This document shows, in pieces, positions 1 to 12,565 of a DNA stretch of 64,000 bases (position 1 is the first letter of the stretch; each line of letters begins with the position of its first letter). The notes below the pieces were generated by a model. The model ran no database searches and was not told the origin of the DNA. It saw only the letters and a program-made list of their open reading frames with translations. Origin of the DNA: Gymnothorax reevesii (lineage: Eukaryota; Chordata; Actinopteri; Anguilliformes; Muraenidae); NCBI GenBank assembly GCA_029721435.1, contig CM056574.1, positions 1,313,001-1,377,000 on the forward strand, read 5' to 3'. The translations under genes and the position numbers were made by a program.

Positions 1-58
1 TAAAAACTAAAAATAAATAAAAATAAGAAATCAGGAAGGGACAAATACTTTTTCACGT
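1..58. mobile_element. Terminal fragment of a Tc1/mariner-type transposon
   Basis: The A-rich stretch followed by a block reading GGGACAAATACTTTTTCAC resembles the outer end of common teleost Tc1-like elements, whose termini read as a 'caaatactttttc' block facing outward. A similar end is seen in the Tc1 copy at about 41545-41574. The rest of the element would lie left of the window. No transposase is visible here. The family assignment is inference from one terminus. Confidence 0.5.
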
Positions 59-290
59 CATGGTACAAACACACTGAAAAAACATACAGACATTGAAACA
101 TTGTATACACGCACGCATAGCTTATACACACGTCGTCATATATGCACACACATTAATCAAGCTGATATACAGACATTACTCACACACACTTGGTATACAC
201 GTAATAGTCATATATGCTCAAACACAAATCAAACATATAAAGACCAAGACACAGCTGCTGGAGTAAAGCAACATGCGGAGTATTAAACAC
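59..290. repeat. ACAC/GCAC-rich low-complexity tract
   Basis: An irregular stretch dominated by ACAC, ATAC and CGCACG steps. The open frame across it is a by-product of the composition and has no recognisable protein content. It lies in tapt1 intron 3. Confidence 0.6.
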
Positions 291-789
291 AGAGTTTATT
301 CAGTGTCTGATGCAGCTCAGGGGTCCTCAGAACATATTGAATTTGATCAGCAGAGCACTGCAGATGTGAGCCTGTAAACTCACTGACAAACAGCTCATCC
401 TACACCAAACACATACAGACCTGACACTGCGAGCACAAAGAAACTGACCCAAAACGAGTAATGCAGAACCTTCCTTAGTCAGTTAAAAGCACTCGCCGGG
501 TCACCGAAGAAAACCAGGTAACAACCACATAGTCCGGGCACCAAAGAGTCGGATTCTGAGTCCAAATGCCCACAGATATCTCAGAGTTTACCTGCCGAAA
601 TGTGGGAACCACGGTCTGCGCACAAATGTACCCAGATTAGCGTGGAAACTTAATCCGGTTCCCAATTCAGCATTTCTCATTTAGTCGCCAAAAATCCAGG
701 AATGTGGGAACATGAATAGTGCCACCTGTGGTTGAGAGGGGAAGTACAGTAGAGAGGTCAGCAGGGTCACAGCTTGCTGAGTCCCCAGG
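291..789. other. tapt1 intron 3 sequence, nothing recognised
   Basis: Ordinary mixed-composition sequence on the minus-strand intron 3 of tapt1. I see no exon, RNA gene or clear repeat. The next expected tapt1 exon (4) is not found here or anywhere left of exon 3, so it should lie beyond the window start. Confidence 0.5.
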
Positions 790-989
790 ACAAACTCATC
801 ACATCAAACAGGATATCCAAACCATTACAATACAACTCCCCACCTCCGTTAGCTTTCAGCTAGCTAACTGCACATAGGAGAGCTAAACTCTTCACATTAA
901 ACAGGATATCCAAACCGTTACAATACAACTCCCCTCCTCTGTTAGCTTACAACTAGCTAACTGCACATAGGAGAGCTAAACTCTTCACA
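790..989. repeat. 93-bp minisatellite, left part (about 2 units)
   Basis: Two units of a repeat containing CATTAAACAGGATATCC, CAATACAACTCCCC, GTTAGC...GCTAAC and GGAGAGCTAAACTCTTCA. The same unit continues at 2858-4335, so a single array was split by the transposon at 990-2857. The GTTAGC/GCTAAC pair is a small inverted repeat within each unit. Confidence 0.85.
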
Positions 990-2857
990 GGGCGATTCCA
1001 CAGTACTGGCGACATGGCTTTTAAAAAATCAACTTTTCAAGATCCTTCAAATAAATATGGTATGCCATAGCCAAATACCCTAAGTTTCATATTACAACAA
1101 TTGTATTTTTGTCAATTGACTAATTAGCTATGTTAATTGCACTTTTAATTAGCCAAGCCACTGTTCTGCGTTGCGGACAGGACAACACGTTTCCTTAATT
1201 AAAGCCTTTATTTTCTACCAATGAATAATGAAACTAGCTGGACTTTATTGTAGCACTAGATTACATCATATTACCATGTATAAATTTTTTAAATGCATGA
1301 CACTCTTGAGAAAATGCATGTCACACATGTCAGTTGTTCTGTCCGCAACGTTTGAGAAGGAAAAGTTTTAATTATATCCTAATGGTAAAATCTAGATCAC
1401 CAAAATTCATTTTCCTCTTACTATGGCCAAGTGGTGACATAACTAATCTACTTTGAGAAAAATCACATTAGCCTTAAGTATATAAACAATAGGTTAAATT
1501 ATGTTGCGGACAGCACAAAACGTTGCGGACAGGACATGTCACTGTATTAACTGCCAACAGAAACACCTGTAAATCACTTTTAGTTTCTCAACTGGAGCAA
1601 TTGTTCAGGAAGTTGGCTGGTCAGCTAATCTAATTAATCAATTCTGCGACTGGGTAGATTATAGAGACAGGTTAACTGCTGCTAAATAAACAATAGCAGG
1701 AAATCACCCAACTGAAATGTGATTAGATCTAATTGATGTACCTGCCTTTTTCTGATTAGCTTAGACTCCAAGTCTCAAATGCCAAATATGAATCAGAATA
1801 GGCATCTTATATAAATACATACTAAGAGTAAACAAATTCAGTTTTGAGAAAGATATGCTTCAAGCGCAGTGTTTCCCACACGTTCATTTATTCGTGGTGG
1901 CCTGCCACGAATAAATTTTGGCCGCCACGAATACATTTTTCGGCTTTTGACTCAACCTCGCCTCGACTAAAATCTACTATTGGTTTACTGTAGTTGAGAT
2001 ACTTCAGGTTTATGTATACGTATTGTCACAAATGTGGAAGCTACAACATTTTTCTCTCATCCTTTGAAGATGCATGCGTGCTATGTGATTGGCGGTTATT
2101 ATTGAGAATGTATTATTTTGAAAATTAATTGTTCTTGTAAATAATTTATATATAATATTCACATATTATAACTGTAATAAATGTAATCTATGTATATAAC
2201 TCTTTGTTAATCATTTTGGTCATGGTTGGTTATGGTTTTGGTTGTGGTAATGAAGTGGAATTTATTGCGGACAATTTAGGGCTGGCTCTCGCTTAAAATT
2301 AATTTTGCCCAAATTACCAATTTTTTCTTTATAAAAGCACAAGTTTAATATTTCTATACATTGATATTCTACTTAAATTGAAAAGATATGAACAGTCAAT
2401 TTGGCATATGCTGTTTGTGCCAGAGCCAGCCTGGACAAATGTGTCCTGTCCGCAACAAAATCCTTGTCCTGTCCGCAACGCAATATATTCATCAATAAAT
2501 TCTTTCTTAAAAAAATATTTTCACAAAATATTACTTTGAGAACATAAAGTAACTTATTATCTATCAATATAATGAAAAGAAGTAAGATAACTTGGCTAAA
2601 TGAAGATAAATTTCATTTTTTCTAATGGTCGTTAAAACCCATGTCGCAAAGTGTCCTGTCCGCATTGCAACTAATTAGGGCTAATTGAATCAATTATCAC
2701 AACAGTAGAAAGTTCAAATTTCCTCCCAAGCAAAGTATTATGGTCCATTATATTTTTAATTAAATGTTATAGTTCTACATCAAATAGTTAATTAGTTATA
2801 GCTAATTAAATTCTCATAATGTCCTGTCCGCAACAAAAAGTTTACTGTGGAATCGCC
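990..2857. mobile_element. 1.87-kb DNA transposon (TIR GGGCGATTCCACAGT) with nine internal GCGGACAGGAC-type motifs
   Basis: The left end GGGCGATTCCACAGTA and the right end ACTGTGGAATCGCC are inverted repeats. The element is flanked by TCACA at 985-989 and 2858-2862, a 5-bp target duplication; removing the element restores the 93-bp satellite phase (CTCTTCACATTAAACAGG). Inside are nine copies of GTTGCGGACAGGACA or close variants: plus orientation at 1170, 1503, 1522 and (degenerate) 2264; minus orientation at 1337, 2442, 2465, 2652 and 2821. No transposase ORF is visible, so it is probably non-autonomous. Around 1867-1960 a block starting CAGTGTTTCCCACA looks like one end of a separate hAT-type repeat nested inside. 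The superfamily is not identified. Confidence 0.8.
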
Positions 2858-4335
2858 TCACATTAAACAGGAAATCCAAACCATTACAATACAACTTCCC
2901 TCCTCCGTTAGCTTACAGCTAGCCAACTGCAAACAGGAGAGCTAAACTCTTCACATTAAACAGGAAATCCAAACCATTACAATACAACTCCCCTCCTCTG
3001 TTATAGTTGTCTAACTGCACACATGAGAGCTTCACATTAAACAGGATATCCAAACCACTACAATATAACTCCCCTCCTCCGTTAGCATACAGCTAGATAA
3101 CTGCACACACGAGAGCTTAACAGTTCATATTAAACAGGATATCCAAACCGTAACAATACAACTCCCCTCCTCCGTTAGCTTACAGCTAGATAACTGCACA
3201 AAGGAGAGCTTAACAGTTCATATTAAACAGGAAATCCAAACCGTTACAATACAACTCCCCTTCGCCATTGGCTTACAGCAAGCTAACTGCAAACAGGAGA
3301 GCTAAACTCTTCATGTTAAACAGAATATCCAAACCGTAACAATACAACTCCCCTCCTCCGTTAGCTAACAGCTAGATAACTGCAAACAGGAGAGCTAAGC
3401 ACTTCATGTTAAACAGAATATCCAAACCGTTACAATACAACTCCCCTCCTCCGTTAGCTAACAACTAGCTAACTGCACACAGGAGAGCTAAACTCTTCAC
3501 ATTAAATAGGATATCCAAACTGTTACAATACAACTCCCCTCCTCCGTCAGCTTACAGCAAGCTAACTGCACACAGGAGAGCTAAACTCTTCACATTAAAC
3601 AGGAAATCCAAACCGTTACAATACAACTCCCCTTCGCCATTGGCTTACAGCAAGCTAACTGCAAACAGGAGAGCTAAACTCTTCACGTTAAACAGAATAT
3701 CCAAGCCATTACAATACAACTCCCCTCCTCCGTTAGCTTGCAACTAGGTAACTGCACATAGGAGAGCTAAACTCTTCACATTAAACAGGATATCCAAACC
3801 ATTACAGTACAACTCCCCTCCTCCGCTAGCTTACAGCTAGCTAACTGCACATAGGAGAGCTAAACTCCTTACATTAAACAGAATATCCAAAAACGTTACA
3901 ATACAACTCCCCTCCTCCGTTAGCTTACAGCAAGCTAACTGCACACAGGAGAGCTAAACTCTTCACATTAAATAGGATATCCAAACCGTTACAATACAAC
4001 TCCCCTCCACCGTTAGCTTACAGCAAGCTAACTGCACACAGGAGAGCTAAATTCTTTAAATTAAACAGGATATCAGAACCGTTACAATACAGCTCCTCTC
4101 CTCTGTTAGCTTACAGCTAGCTAACTGCATACAGGACAGCTAAACTCTTCACATTAAACAGGAAATCCAAACTGTTACAATACAACTCACCTCCTCCGTT
4201 AGCTCACAGCTAGCTAACTGCACACAGGGGAGCTAAACTCTTCTGACTAAACAGGAAATCCAAACCGTTACAATACAACTGCCCTCCCCCGTTAGCTTAC
4301 AGCTAGCTAACTGCACAAAAGAGAGTGAAACTCTT
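2858..4335. repeat. 93-bp minisatellite, right part (about 16 units)
   Basis: Tandem units spaced about 93 bp (for example CACATTAAACAGG at 2859 and 2952), with some shortened units (about 81 bp near 3032). Point variation between units is moderate, so the array is not very young. It lies in tapt1 intron 3. Confidence 0.9.
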
Positions 4336-4399
4336 CACATAGCAGTATTTACACTCACCGAAAAGAATCAGAGTTTAAAGGAGGAGTTAAAAGTCAGAG

Positions 4400-5450
4400 C
4401 ACTTGGAATGTGCATTACAGGTGGATGTACAGTTAGAATACTCAGAATGTGCTGTTACAGGTGGAGGTTGGGGTTAGTACAGTCAGAATGTGCTGTTACA
4501 GGTGGAGGTGAGGGTTAGTACACTTAGAAACTGCCATTACAAGTGGAGGTTAGGGTTAGTACACTCAGTATGTGCTGTTACTCGTGGATGTACAGTTAGT
4601 ACACTCAGAATGTGTCATTACAGGTGGATGTAGGGTTAGCACACTCAGAATGTGCTGTTACATGTGGATGTAGTGTTAGAACGGTCAGAATGTGCTGTTA
4701 CAGGTGGATGTACAGTTAGTACACTCAGAATGTGCTGTTACAGGTGGATGTAGGGTTAGAACGGACAGAATGTGCTGTTACAGGTGGATGTACAGTTAGT
4801 ACACTCAGAATGTGCTGTTACAGGTGGATGTACAGTTAGTACACTCAGAATGTGCTGTTACAGGTGGATGTACAGTTAGTACACTCAGAATGTGCTGTTA
4901 CAGGTGGATGTACAGTTAGTACACTCAGAATGTGCTGTTACAGGTGGATGTAGGGTTAGTACACTCAGAATGTGCTGTTACCGGTGGATGTAGGGTTAGA
5001 ACGGTCAGAATGTGCTGTTACCGGTGGATGTACAGTTAGTACACTCAGAATGTGCTGTTACAGGTGGATGTACAGTTAGTACACTCAGAATGTGCTGTTA
5101 CAGGTGGATGTACAGTTAGTACACTCAGAATGTGCTGTTACAGGTGGATGTAGAGTTAGTACACTCAGAATGCGTCATTACGGGTGGATGTAGGATTAGT
5201 ACACTCAGAACGTGCTGTTACAGGTGGATGTAGGATTAGTACACTCAGAATGTGCTGTTACAGGTGTATGTACAGTTAGTACACTCAGAATGCGTCATTA
5301 CGGGTGGATGTCGGATTAGTACACTCAGAACGTGCTGTTACAGGTGGATGTAGGATTAGTACACTCAGAATGTGCTGTTACAGGTGGATGTAGGGTTGGA
5401 ACGGTCAGAATGCGCAATTACTGGGGGAGTTGAGGATTGGAACGGTCAAA
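4400..5450. repeat. 40-bp minisatellite (about 26 units)
   Basis: The unit runs ACACTCAGAATGTGCTG, TTACAGGTGGATGTA, CAGTTAGT, 40 bp in total, and repeats almost exactly between 4720 and 5160. Edge units are more diverged. ORFs reading out of the right edge (5372-5896) are frame artefacts. The array starts about 65 bp after the 93-bp array and shares no sequence with it. Confidence 0.9.
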
Positions 5451-6285
5451 ATTTAATGGTGGTACAAATAGCATTTATGAAGCACAACATCACACCAACA
5501 GGAAAATGGATTAACCTAATCCTCACAGGGCTTTCATGTAATACTGTCCTAAAAAAGCTTCTCTCAAACCGCACCATCTTCTGCATCCCGACCCAACAGA
5601 ACACAGCCCATGAACAGCCCTTCCCACCCTGCTGAATGATTCCAGTGCACCACAGCACAGAGCAGATGGTTAGCAGAGATTTCTCTCATCTCAGGGTGCA
5701 GTTTTCACTCAGGACAGCCATGAGAACAGAGAGCTCATCTGCAGTGGTGCTGCACGGTGGGCAGCTGGGTGGGGGTCACAGGGGCATTACGCTAAAAGCT
5801 GAACGTTTCTCCCAGTACAGCAACAGACCATCAGAGTGCTGTGGGCCTTCAAGCATGAACTCTCAGGTATGCATAGTGAAGCTGGGCAGGCACTGAGCTA
5901 ACGTGCTAATGTGATGTTGGCATTTCACAGCGCAAACTACAATCCAGGAGACTGGCTGTACAGCTCTCACAGCCGCAGCTAAAGCCAGAGGTGTTTCTCT
6001 ACTGTTAATGCAACTGATCGTCACAACCTCTCCACACTGAAGACCAGCCAGCTTTGTTAAGAGCAGGAAGCCAAGCTGCTCTAGAGCTCATCTACACAAG
6101 CTCTGCGGCCGAGCAAAACAAGCAGGCCACACTTCAGCCCTACAGGCATACGGCCTACCTGCTCTTTTTGCAGTACGGGCAGACATATGCCCTGGAGGGA
6201 GGGAGACAGTGGTGTAACCATCTTTAGTGTCCTGTGTGAGCCGTTACTCCGAGAAACTTAGGGAGGTGGTTCTGACTTCAGATCA
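5451..6285. other. tapt1 intron 3 spacer between two minisatellites
   Basis: Non-repetitive sequence of mixed composition. I looked on the minus strand for the next tapt1 exon (the family continues after the GLR residues with a cytoplasmic loop and a further membrane segment) and found no match with splice sites. No RNA gene seen. Confidence 0.5.
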
Positions 6286-7055
6286 TGACACAACGACAGG
6301 ACTGTAACGCTACAGGACCCAGCACCCGGACTGTAGAGCTAAAGGACCAAGCAACAGGACTGTAATGCTACAGGACCCAGCGACAGGACTGTAACATTAC
6401 AGGGCCCAGCCAAGGGACTGTAACACTACAGGACCCAGCGACAGGACTGCAACACTACAGGACCCAGCGATAGGACTGCAACGCTACAGGATCCAGCAAC
6501 AGGACTGTAACACTACAGGACCCAGCGACAGGACTGCAACGTTACAGGATCCAGCAACAGGACTGTAACACTACAGGACCCAGCGACAGGACTGCAACGC
6601 TACAGGACCAGTGAAAGGACTGTAACGCTACAGGAAACAGCAACAGGACTGCAACGCTACAGGACCCATTGACAGGACAGTAAGGTTACAAGACCCAGCA
6701 AGAGGACGGTAATGATACAGGACCCAACGACAGGACTGTAACAATACAGGACCCAGCAACAGGACTGTAACACTACAGGACCCAGCGACAGGACTGTAAC
6801 ATTACAGGATCCAGCGACAGGACTGTAACATTACAGGATCCAGCAACAGGACTGCAACGCTACAGGACCCATTGACAGGACAGTAACGCTACAAGACCCA
6901 GCAAGAGGACGGAAATGCTACAGGACCCAGCGACAGGACTGTAACATTACAGGACCACGCAACAGGACTGTAACACTACAGGACCCAGCAACAGGACTGT
7001 AACACTACAGGACCCAGCGACAGGACTGTGACATTACAGGATCCAGCAACAGGAC
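6286..7055. repeat. 29-bp minisatellite, left part (about 26 units)
   Basis: Unit CAGGACTGTAACGCTA plus CAGGACCCAGCGA, 29 bp, made of two half-units that both begin CAGGAC. It is the same array as 8293-11970, split by a foldback hAT element. Confidence 0.9.
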
Positions 7056-8292
7056 TAGGGGTGGGACGATTCTGAATCGCGATTTTTTTAAGGCGTAGTA
7101 CCACCACCTGTTGCCGTGGGGCGAACATACGAGCTTTCCCTCTTCCTTTATTAAACCAGACGCAGCCTTGAACGAAGGTGCCAAACATCAAAGGGCGTGA
7201 GAAGTGCTTCCGGAAAAAAAAAAAAAAAACTTGCTGCATGGAGCAAGTAAAGGACTACAGAACTGTCTCCTTTTCACTAATTAGGCTACTTTAATCATGT
7301 CCCTGTTTACTTTGCTCAATTAGCAATCAAACATGGGATTCACTTATTTACTTTGCTGGATGACTAGAGCTCTTTATTAAGGCAGCATGTTTGATTGCCA
7401 CATTATGAAATTTAAATGGACATAGAACAGCACAGCATGAACACGATTGCCATTGCCATACCATTTTGTGGTATGATTTTCATAATTTATTTCTCCCATT
7501 CACGTTAGATTTCGCTAATTGCAGGCGCTCCTCCCTTCCCTAAATCTGCTCCCGTGTACTTGGCTTAAATAGCAATCAAGCAATTTCAGTAGCCTATAAA
7601 GATTAAGATGTGATGGCGAAAAGCAGAAAAACCTAACTGGGCTTGTTAGATTGAAAGAATGCCAATAATTTGAATAATTAGAAAAAAAAATCTTCCTCTG
7701 AATTACATCTCTCATTGTAGCATTTTAGGACATTATTCAAGATGAATTTAAAACGGATTTGTAAAGATCGCCCTGGATTCTAAAAAATACACAGGCTGGA
7801 AAAAATTCTGAAAAGCAGATGAAACATGAACGTGAGATCGCTATGAATTATCACACTCGCACGAAATGGTGTGGCCATGGCAATTGTGTTTATGCAAATC
7901 TGTGCCATTTAAATTTCTAAATGCAGCAATCAAACATGTCTTAATAAACAGCTCTACTCATTCAACTTACAGAGTAAGCGAATCCACTTTTGTTCGCTAA
8001 TCAAGCAAAGTAAACGGGAACAGGTTTACTTTTCTTCGAGTTGCCTAATTGGTTAATAGGAGATGATTCTGTTTTCATTTGCTTGGCTCCTTTCAGCACG
8101 TAGCCGAAAAATAATGATGTCAGTCAAGTTTTTTCCGGAAGCATTTCTCACGCCCTTTGATGTTTGGCACTTTAGTTCAAGGCTGTGTCTGGTTTAATTA
8201 AGGAAGAGGGAAAGCTCGGATGTCCGCCCCACGGCAACAGGTGGTGGTACTACGCCTTAAAAAAATTGCGATTCAGAATCGTCCCACCCCTA
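7056..8292. mobile_element. Foldback hAT-type non-autonomous element, copy 1
   Basis: The ends are TAGGGGTGGGACGATTCTGA and its inverted counterpart. An exact 8-bp duplication AACAGGAC flanks it at 7048-7055 and 8293-8300, as expected for hAT elements. The two arms stay recognisably complementary far inward (the 'aaggcgtagtaccaccacc', 'catcaaagggcgtgag' and 'aaatttaaatgg' blocks appear inverted in each half), so most of the 1.24-kb element is an imperfect palindrome. No hAT transposase is visible; small ORFs inside are by-products. It is inverted relative to copy 2 at 14681-16168 and lacks about 250 bp of that copy's centre. Confidence 0.85.
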
Positions 8293-11200
8293 AACAGGAC
8301 TGTAACCCGACAGGACCCATTGACAGGACAGTAACGCTACAAGACCCAGCGAGGCCACGGTAATGCCACAAGACCCAGTAACAGGACTGTAACACTACAG
8401 GACCCAGTGAAAGGACTGTAATGCTACTGAAAACAGCAACAAGACTGCAATGCTACGGGACCCAGAAACAGGACTGCAACGCTACAGGACCCAGCAACAG
8501 GACTGTAGCGCTAAAGGACCCAGCGACAGGACTGTAGCGCTACAGGAACCAGCAACAGGACTGTAATGCTACAGGACTAAGTGAAAGGACTGTAATGCTA
8601 CTGAAAACGGCAACAGGACTGTAACGCTACAGGACCCAATGACAAGACTGTAACGCTACAGGACCCAGCGACAGGACTGTAATGCCACAGGACCCAGCGA
8701 CAGGACTGTAATGCTACAGGGCCCACTGACAGGATTGTAATGCTACAGGACCCAGCGACAGGACTGTAATGCTACAGAACCCAGTGACAGGATTGTAACG
8801 CCACAGGACCCATTGACAGGACTGTAACGCTACAAGACCCAGCGAGAGGACGGAAATGCCACAAGACCCAGCGACAGGACTGTAACACTACAGGACCCAG
8901 CGACAGGACTGTAACACTACAGGACCCAGCGACAGGACTGTGGCGCTACAGGACCCAGTGACAGGAGTGTGACACTACAGGACCCAGAGATAGCACTGTA
9001 ACGCGACAGGTCTGTGACGCTACAGGACCCCATTGACAGGACTGTAACGCTACAAGACCCAGCGAGAGGACGGTAATGCCGCAAGACCCAGCGACAGGAC
9101 TGTAACGCTAAAGGACCCAGCAACAGGACTGTAACGCTACAGGACCCAGCGACAGGACTGTTATGCTACAGGACCCAGTGACAGGATTGTAACACCACAG
9201 GACCCATTGACAGGACTGTAACGCTACAGGACCCAGCGACAGGACTGTAATGCTACAAGACCAAGTGAGAGGGCGGTAACGCTACAGGACCCAGCGACAG
9301 GACTGTAGCGCTACAGGACCCAGCGACAGGACTGTAATGCTACAAGACCAAGCGAGAGGATGGTAACGCTACAGGAGCCAGCGACAGGACTGTCACGCCA
9401 AAGGACCCAACGACAAGACTGTAATGCTACAGGACCCAGTGACAGGATTGTAACGCCACAAGACCCAGCGACAGGACTGTAATGCTACAGCACCCAGCGA
9501 CTGGACTGTAATGCTACAGGACCCAGTGACAGGATTGTAATGCCACAGGACCCGGCGACAGGACTGAAACGCTACTAGACCCAGTGACAGGATTGTAACG
9601 CCACAGGACCCAGCGACAGGACTGTGACACTACAGGACCCAGCGACAGGACTGTGATGCTACAGGAGCCAGGGACAGGTCTGTGATGCTACAGGACCCAT
9701 TGACAGGACTGTAACGCTACAAGACCCAGCGAGAGGACGGTAATGCCACAACCAGCGACAGGACTGTAACGCTACAGGAACCAACAGGACTGCAAAGCTA
9801 CAGGACCCAACGACAGGACTGTAGCGCTACAGGACCCAGCCACAGGACTGTAATGCTACGAGACCAAGCGAGAGGGCGGTAACGCCACAGGACTCAGCGA
9901 CAGGACTGTAGCGCTATAAGACCCAGCAACCGGACTGTAATGCTACAGGGCCCAGTCACAGGATTGGAACGCCACAGGACCCAGCGACAGGACTGTAATG
10001 CCACAGGACCCAGCGACAGGACTGTAATGCTACAGGACCCAGTGACAGGATTGTATCGCCACAGGACCCAGCGACAGGACTGGAACGCTACAAGACCCAG
10101 TGACAGGATTTTAACGCTTCATGACCCAGTGACAGGACTGTGACACTACAGGACCCAGCGACAGGACTGTGATGCTACAGGAGCCAGGGACAGGTCTGTG
10201 ACGCTACAGGACCCATTGACAGGACTGTAACGCTACAAGACCCAGCGAGAGGACGGTAATGCCACAACCAGCGACAGGACTGTAACGCTACAGGAACCAA
10301 CAGGACTGCAAAGCTACAGGACTCAGCGACAGGACTGTAGTGCTACAGGACCCAGCCACAGGACTGTAATGCTACAAGAGCAAGCGAGAGGACGGTAACG
10401 CTACAGGACCCAGCGACAGGACTGTAACGCTATAAGACCCAGCGACCGGACTGTAATGCTACAGGGCCCAGTCACAGGATTGGAACGCCACAGGACCCAG
10501 CGACAAGACTGTAATGCTACAGGACCCAGCGACAGGACTGTAATGCTACAGGACCCAGCGACAGGACTGTAATGCTACAGGACCCAGTGACAGGATTGTA
10601 TCGCCACAGGACCCAGCGACAGGACTGGAACGCTACAAGACCCAGTGACAGGATTTTAACGCTTCATGACCCAGTGACAGGACTGTGACACTACAGGACC
10701 CAGCGACAGGACTGTGACGCTACAGGACCCCATTGACAGGACTGTAACGCTACAAGACCCAGCGAGAGGACGGTAATGCCACAAGACCCAGTGACAGGAC
10801 TGTAACGCTAAAGGACCCAGCGACAGGACTGTAACGCTACAGGACCCAGCGACAGGACTGTAACGCCACAGGACCTAGTGACAGGACTGTAATGCTACAG
10901 GACCCAGTGACAGGACTGTAACGCCACAGGACCCAGCATCAGGACTGTAACGCTACAGGACCCAGTGACAGGATTGTAAGGCCAAAGGACCCAGCGACAG
11001 GACTGTGATGCTACAGGAGCCAGGGACAGGTCTGTGACGCTACAGGACCCATTGACAGGACTGTAACGCTACAGGACCCATTGACAGGACTGTAACGCTA
11101 CAAGACCCAGCGAGAGGATGGTAACGCCACAACCAGCGACAGGACTGTAGCGCTAAAGGACCCAGTGACAGGACTGTAATGCTACAGGACTAAGTGAAAG

Positions 11201-11970
11201 GACTGTAATGCTACTGAAAACGGCAACAGGACTGTAACTTTACAGGACCCAGAGACAAGACTGTAACGCTACAAGGTCCAGCGAGAGGACGGTAATGCCA
11301 CAACCAGCGACAGGACTGTAACGCTACAGGACCCAACAGGACTGCAAAGCTACAGGAACCAACGACAGGACTGTAGCGCTAAAGGACCCAGCGACAGGAC
11401 TGTAGCGCTACAGGACCCAGCGACAGGACTGTAATGCTACAAGACCAAGCGACAGGACTGTAACGCTAAAGGACCCAGCGACAGGACTGTAGCGCTACAG
11501 GACCCAGCGACAGGACTGTAGCGCTACAGGACCCAGCGACAGGACTGTAATGCTACAGGACCCAGCGACAGGACTGTAACGCTATAAGACCCAGCGACAG
11601 GACTGTGACGCTTCAGGACCCAGTGACAGGACTGTAATGCTACAGGACCCAGTGACAGGATTAGAACGCCACAGGACCCAGCGACAGGACTATAATGCTA
11701 CAGGACCCAGCGACAGGACTAATGCTACAGGACCCAGTGACAGGATTGTAACGCCACAGGACCCAGCGACAGGACTGTAACGCTACAAGACCCAGTGACA
11801 GGATTTTAACGCTTCATGACCCAGTGACAGGACTGTGACACTATAGGACCCAGCGACAGGACTGTGACGCTACAGGACCCAGTCACAGGACTGTGATGCT
11901 ACAGGACCCAGTGATAGCACTGTAACGCAACAGGCCTGAGACGCTACAGGACCCAGCAAAAGGACTGTAC
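8293..11970. repeat. 29-bp minisatellite, right part (about 127 units)
   Basis: The long continuation of the 29-bp array. Higher-order structure is present: an unusual variant string containing GCCACAACCAGCGACAGG recurs near 9747 and 10263, about 516 bp apart with matching neighbours, and again near 11128 and 11310. The array stops only about 20-25 bp from the exon 3 splice donor of tapt1. On the tapt1 sense strand the unit reads CGCTGGGTCCTG, TAGCGTTACAGTCCTGT. Confidence 0.9.
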
Positions 11971-11990
11971 AGGTTACACTGAAGACTCAC

Positions 11991-12109
11991 CGCAGACCGC
12001 AGCAGGGCAGGGTCAGCAGTCGCCCGAGCGCCAGCAGGACTCTCAGGGGCAACAGGGTGAAGACGTACAGGAAGGCATCCAGGCACAGGAAGAACCCGAA
12101 TATCATCAG
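11991..12109 (-). CDS. tapt1: tapt1 coding exon 3
   Basis: On the minus strand a CCTGCAG acceptor precedes 119 bp reading L-M-I-F-G-F-F-L-C-L-D-A-F-L, then Y-V-F-T-L-L-P-L-R-V and ending P-C-C-G-L-R, followed by a GTGAGT donor. This is the first conserved hydrophobic segment of TAPT1 (family motif MVFGIFLCLDAFLYVF). It starts in phase 0, matching the end of exon 2, and ends two bases into a codon. It would encode residues 107-145 in this gene model. TAPT1 is a multi-pass membrane protein reported at the centrosome and ciliary basal body and required for skeletal patterning. Odd context: a 29-bp minisatellite begins about 20 bp after the donor, and a TG-rich tract (sense strand) lies just before the acceptor. 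The next exon is outside the window. Confidence 0.93.
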
Positions 12110-12124
12110 CTGCAGGAACAACAG

Positions 12125-12400
12125 ACACTCACATGCACACACATGGGTTCACACACACAAACACACGATTGTGCAACACACGCACGGATGCACACACACA
12201 GCCACACACAGACAAAAAGAAAAACACACACTCACGGGCGCGCAAACACAACCATGGATGCACAGGACACACACACACATACATGCACACAGGCGCACAC
12301 AGACAAAAATAAGCACACACACACACACACACACACACAACCACGGGGGCACGCGCACACACACAAACACATACACACACATAAATGGGTCAATGACATG
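12125..12400. repeat. CA/TG-rich microsatellite region beside tapt1 exon 3
   Basis: Irregular CACACA and GCACACA runs, with a clean (CA) block near 12317-12341. On the tapt1 sense (minus) strand this is TG-rich sequence lying immediately upstream of the exon 3 acceptor, in the place of a normal polypyrimidine and branch region. Reading frames through it in both directions are low-complexity artefacts. Confidence 0.85.
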
Positions 12401-12565
12401 ACATGCAGATTTTTGTGTCCGAGTGCACTACTTTGGTTTAAAATAATTTTAAATGGTTCAAAATAAGCATCATTTTATTCTATAAAACCTGTTGAATTTG
12501 AACATATTTCCAGTTTATCATAAAAATGACAGATATTTTATGTTTTTCCATCTCAAACCCTCAAA

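Noticed and set aside
5372..5896. Two adjacent plus-strand ORFs of 86-87 residues
   Set aside because: The first begins inside the 40-bp minisatellite and neither has recognised motifs or splice context matching tapt1.
7515..7715. 66-residue ORF shared with 15258-15458
   Set aside because: Both lie in the two copies of the foldback hAT element. The shared frame reflects nucleotide identity; no transposase motif or start context.
12057..12466. His/Thr-rich and Cys/Val-rich ORFs on both strands
   Set aside because: They are translations of CA/TG repeats; the minus-strand exon 3 of tapt1 overlaps only their edge.
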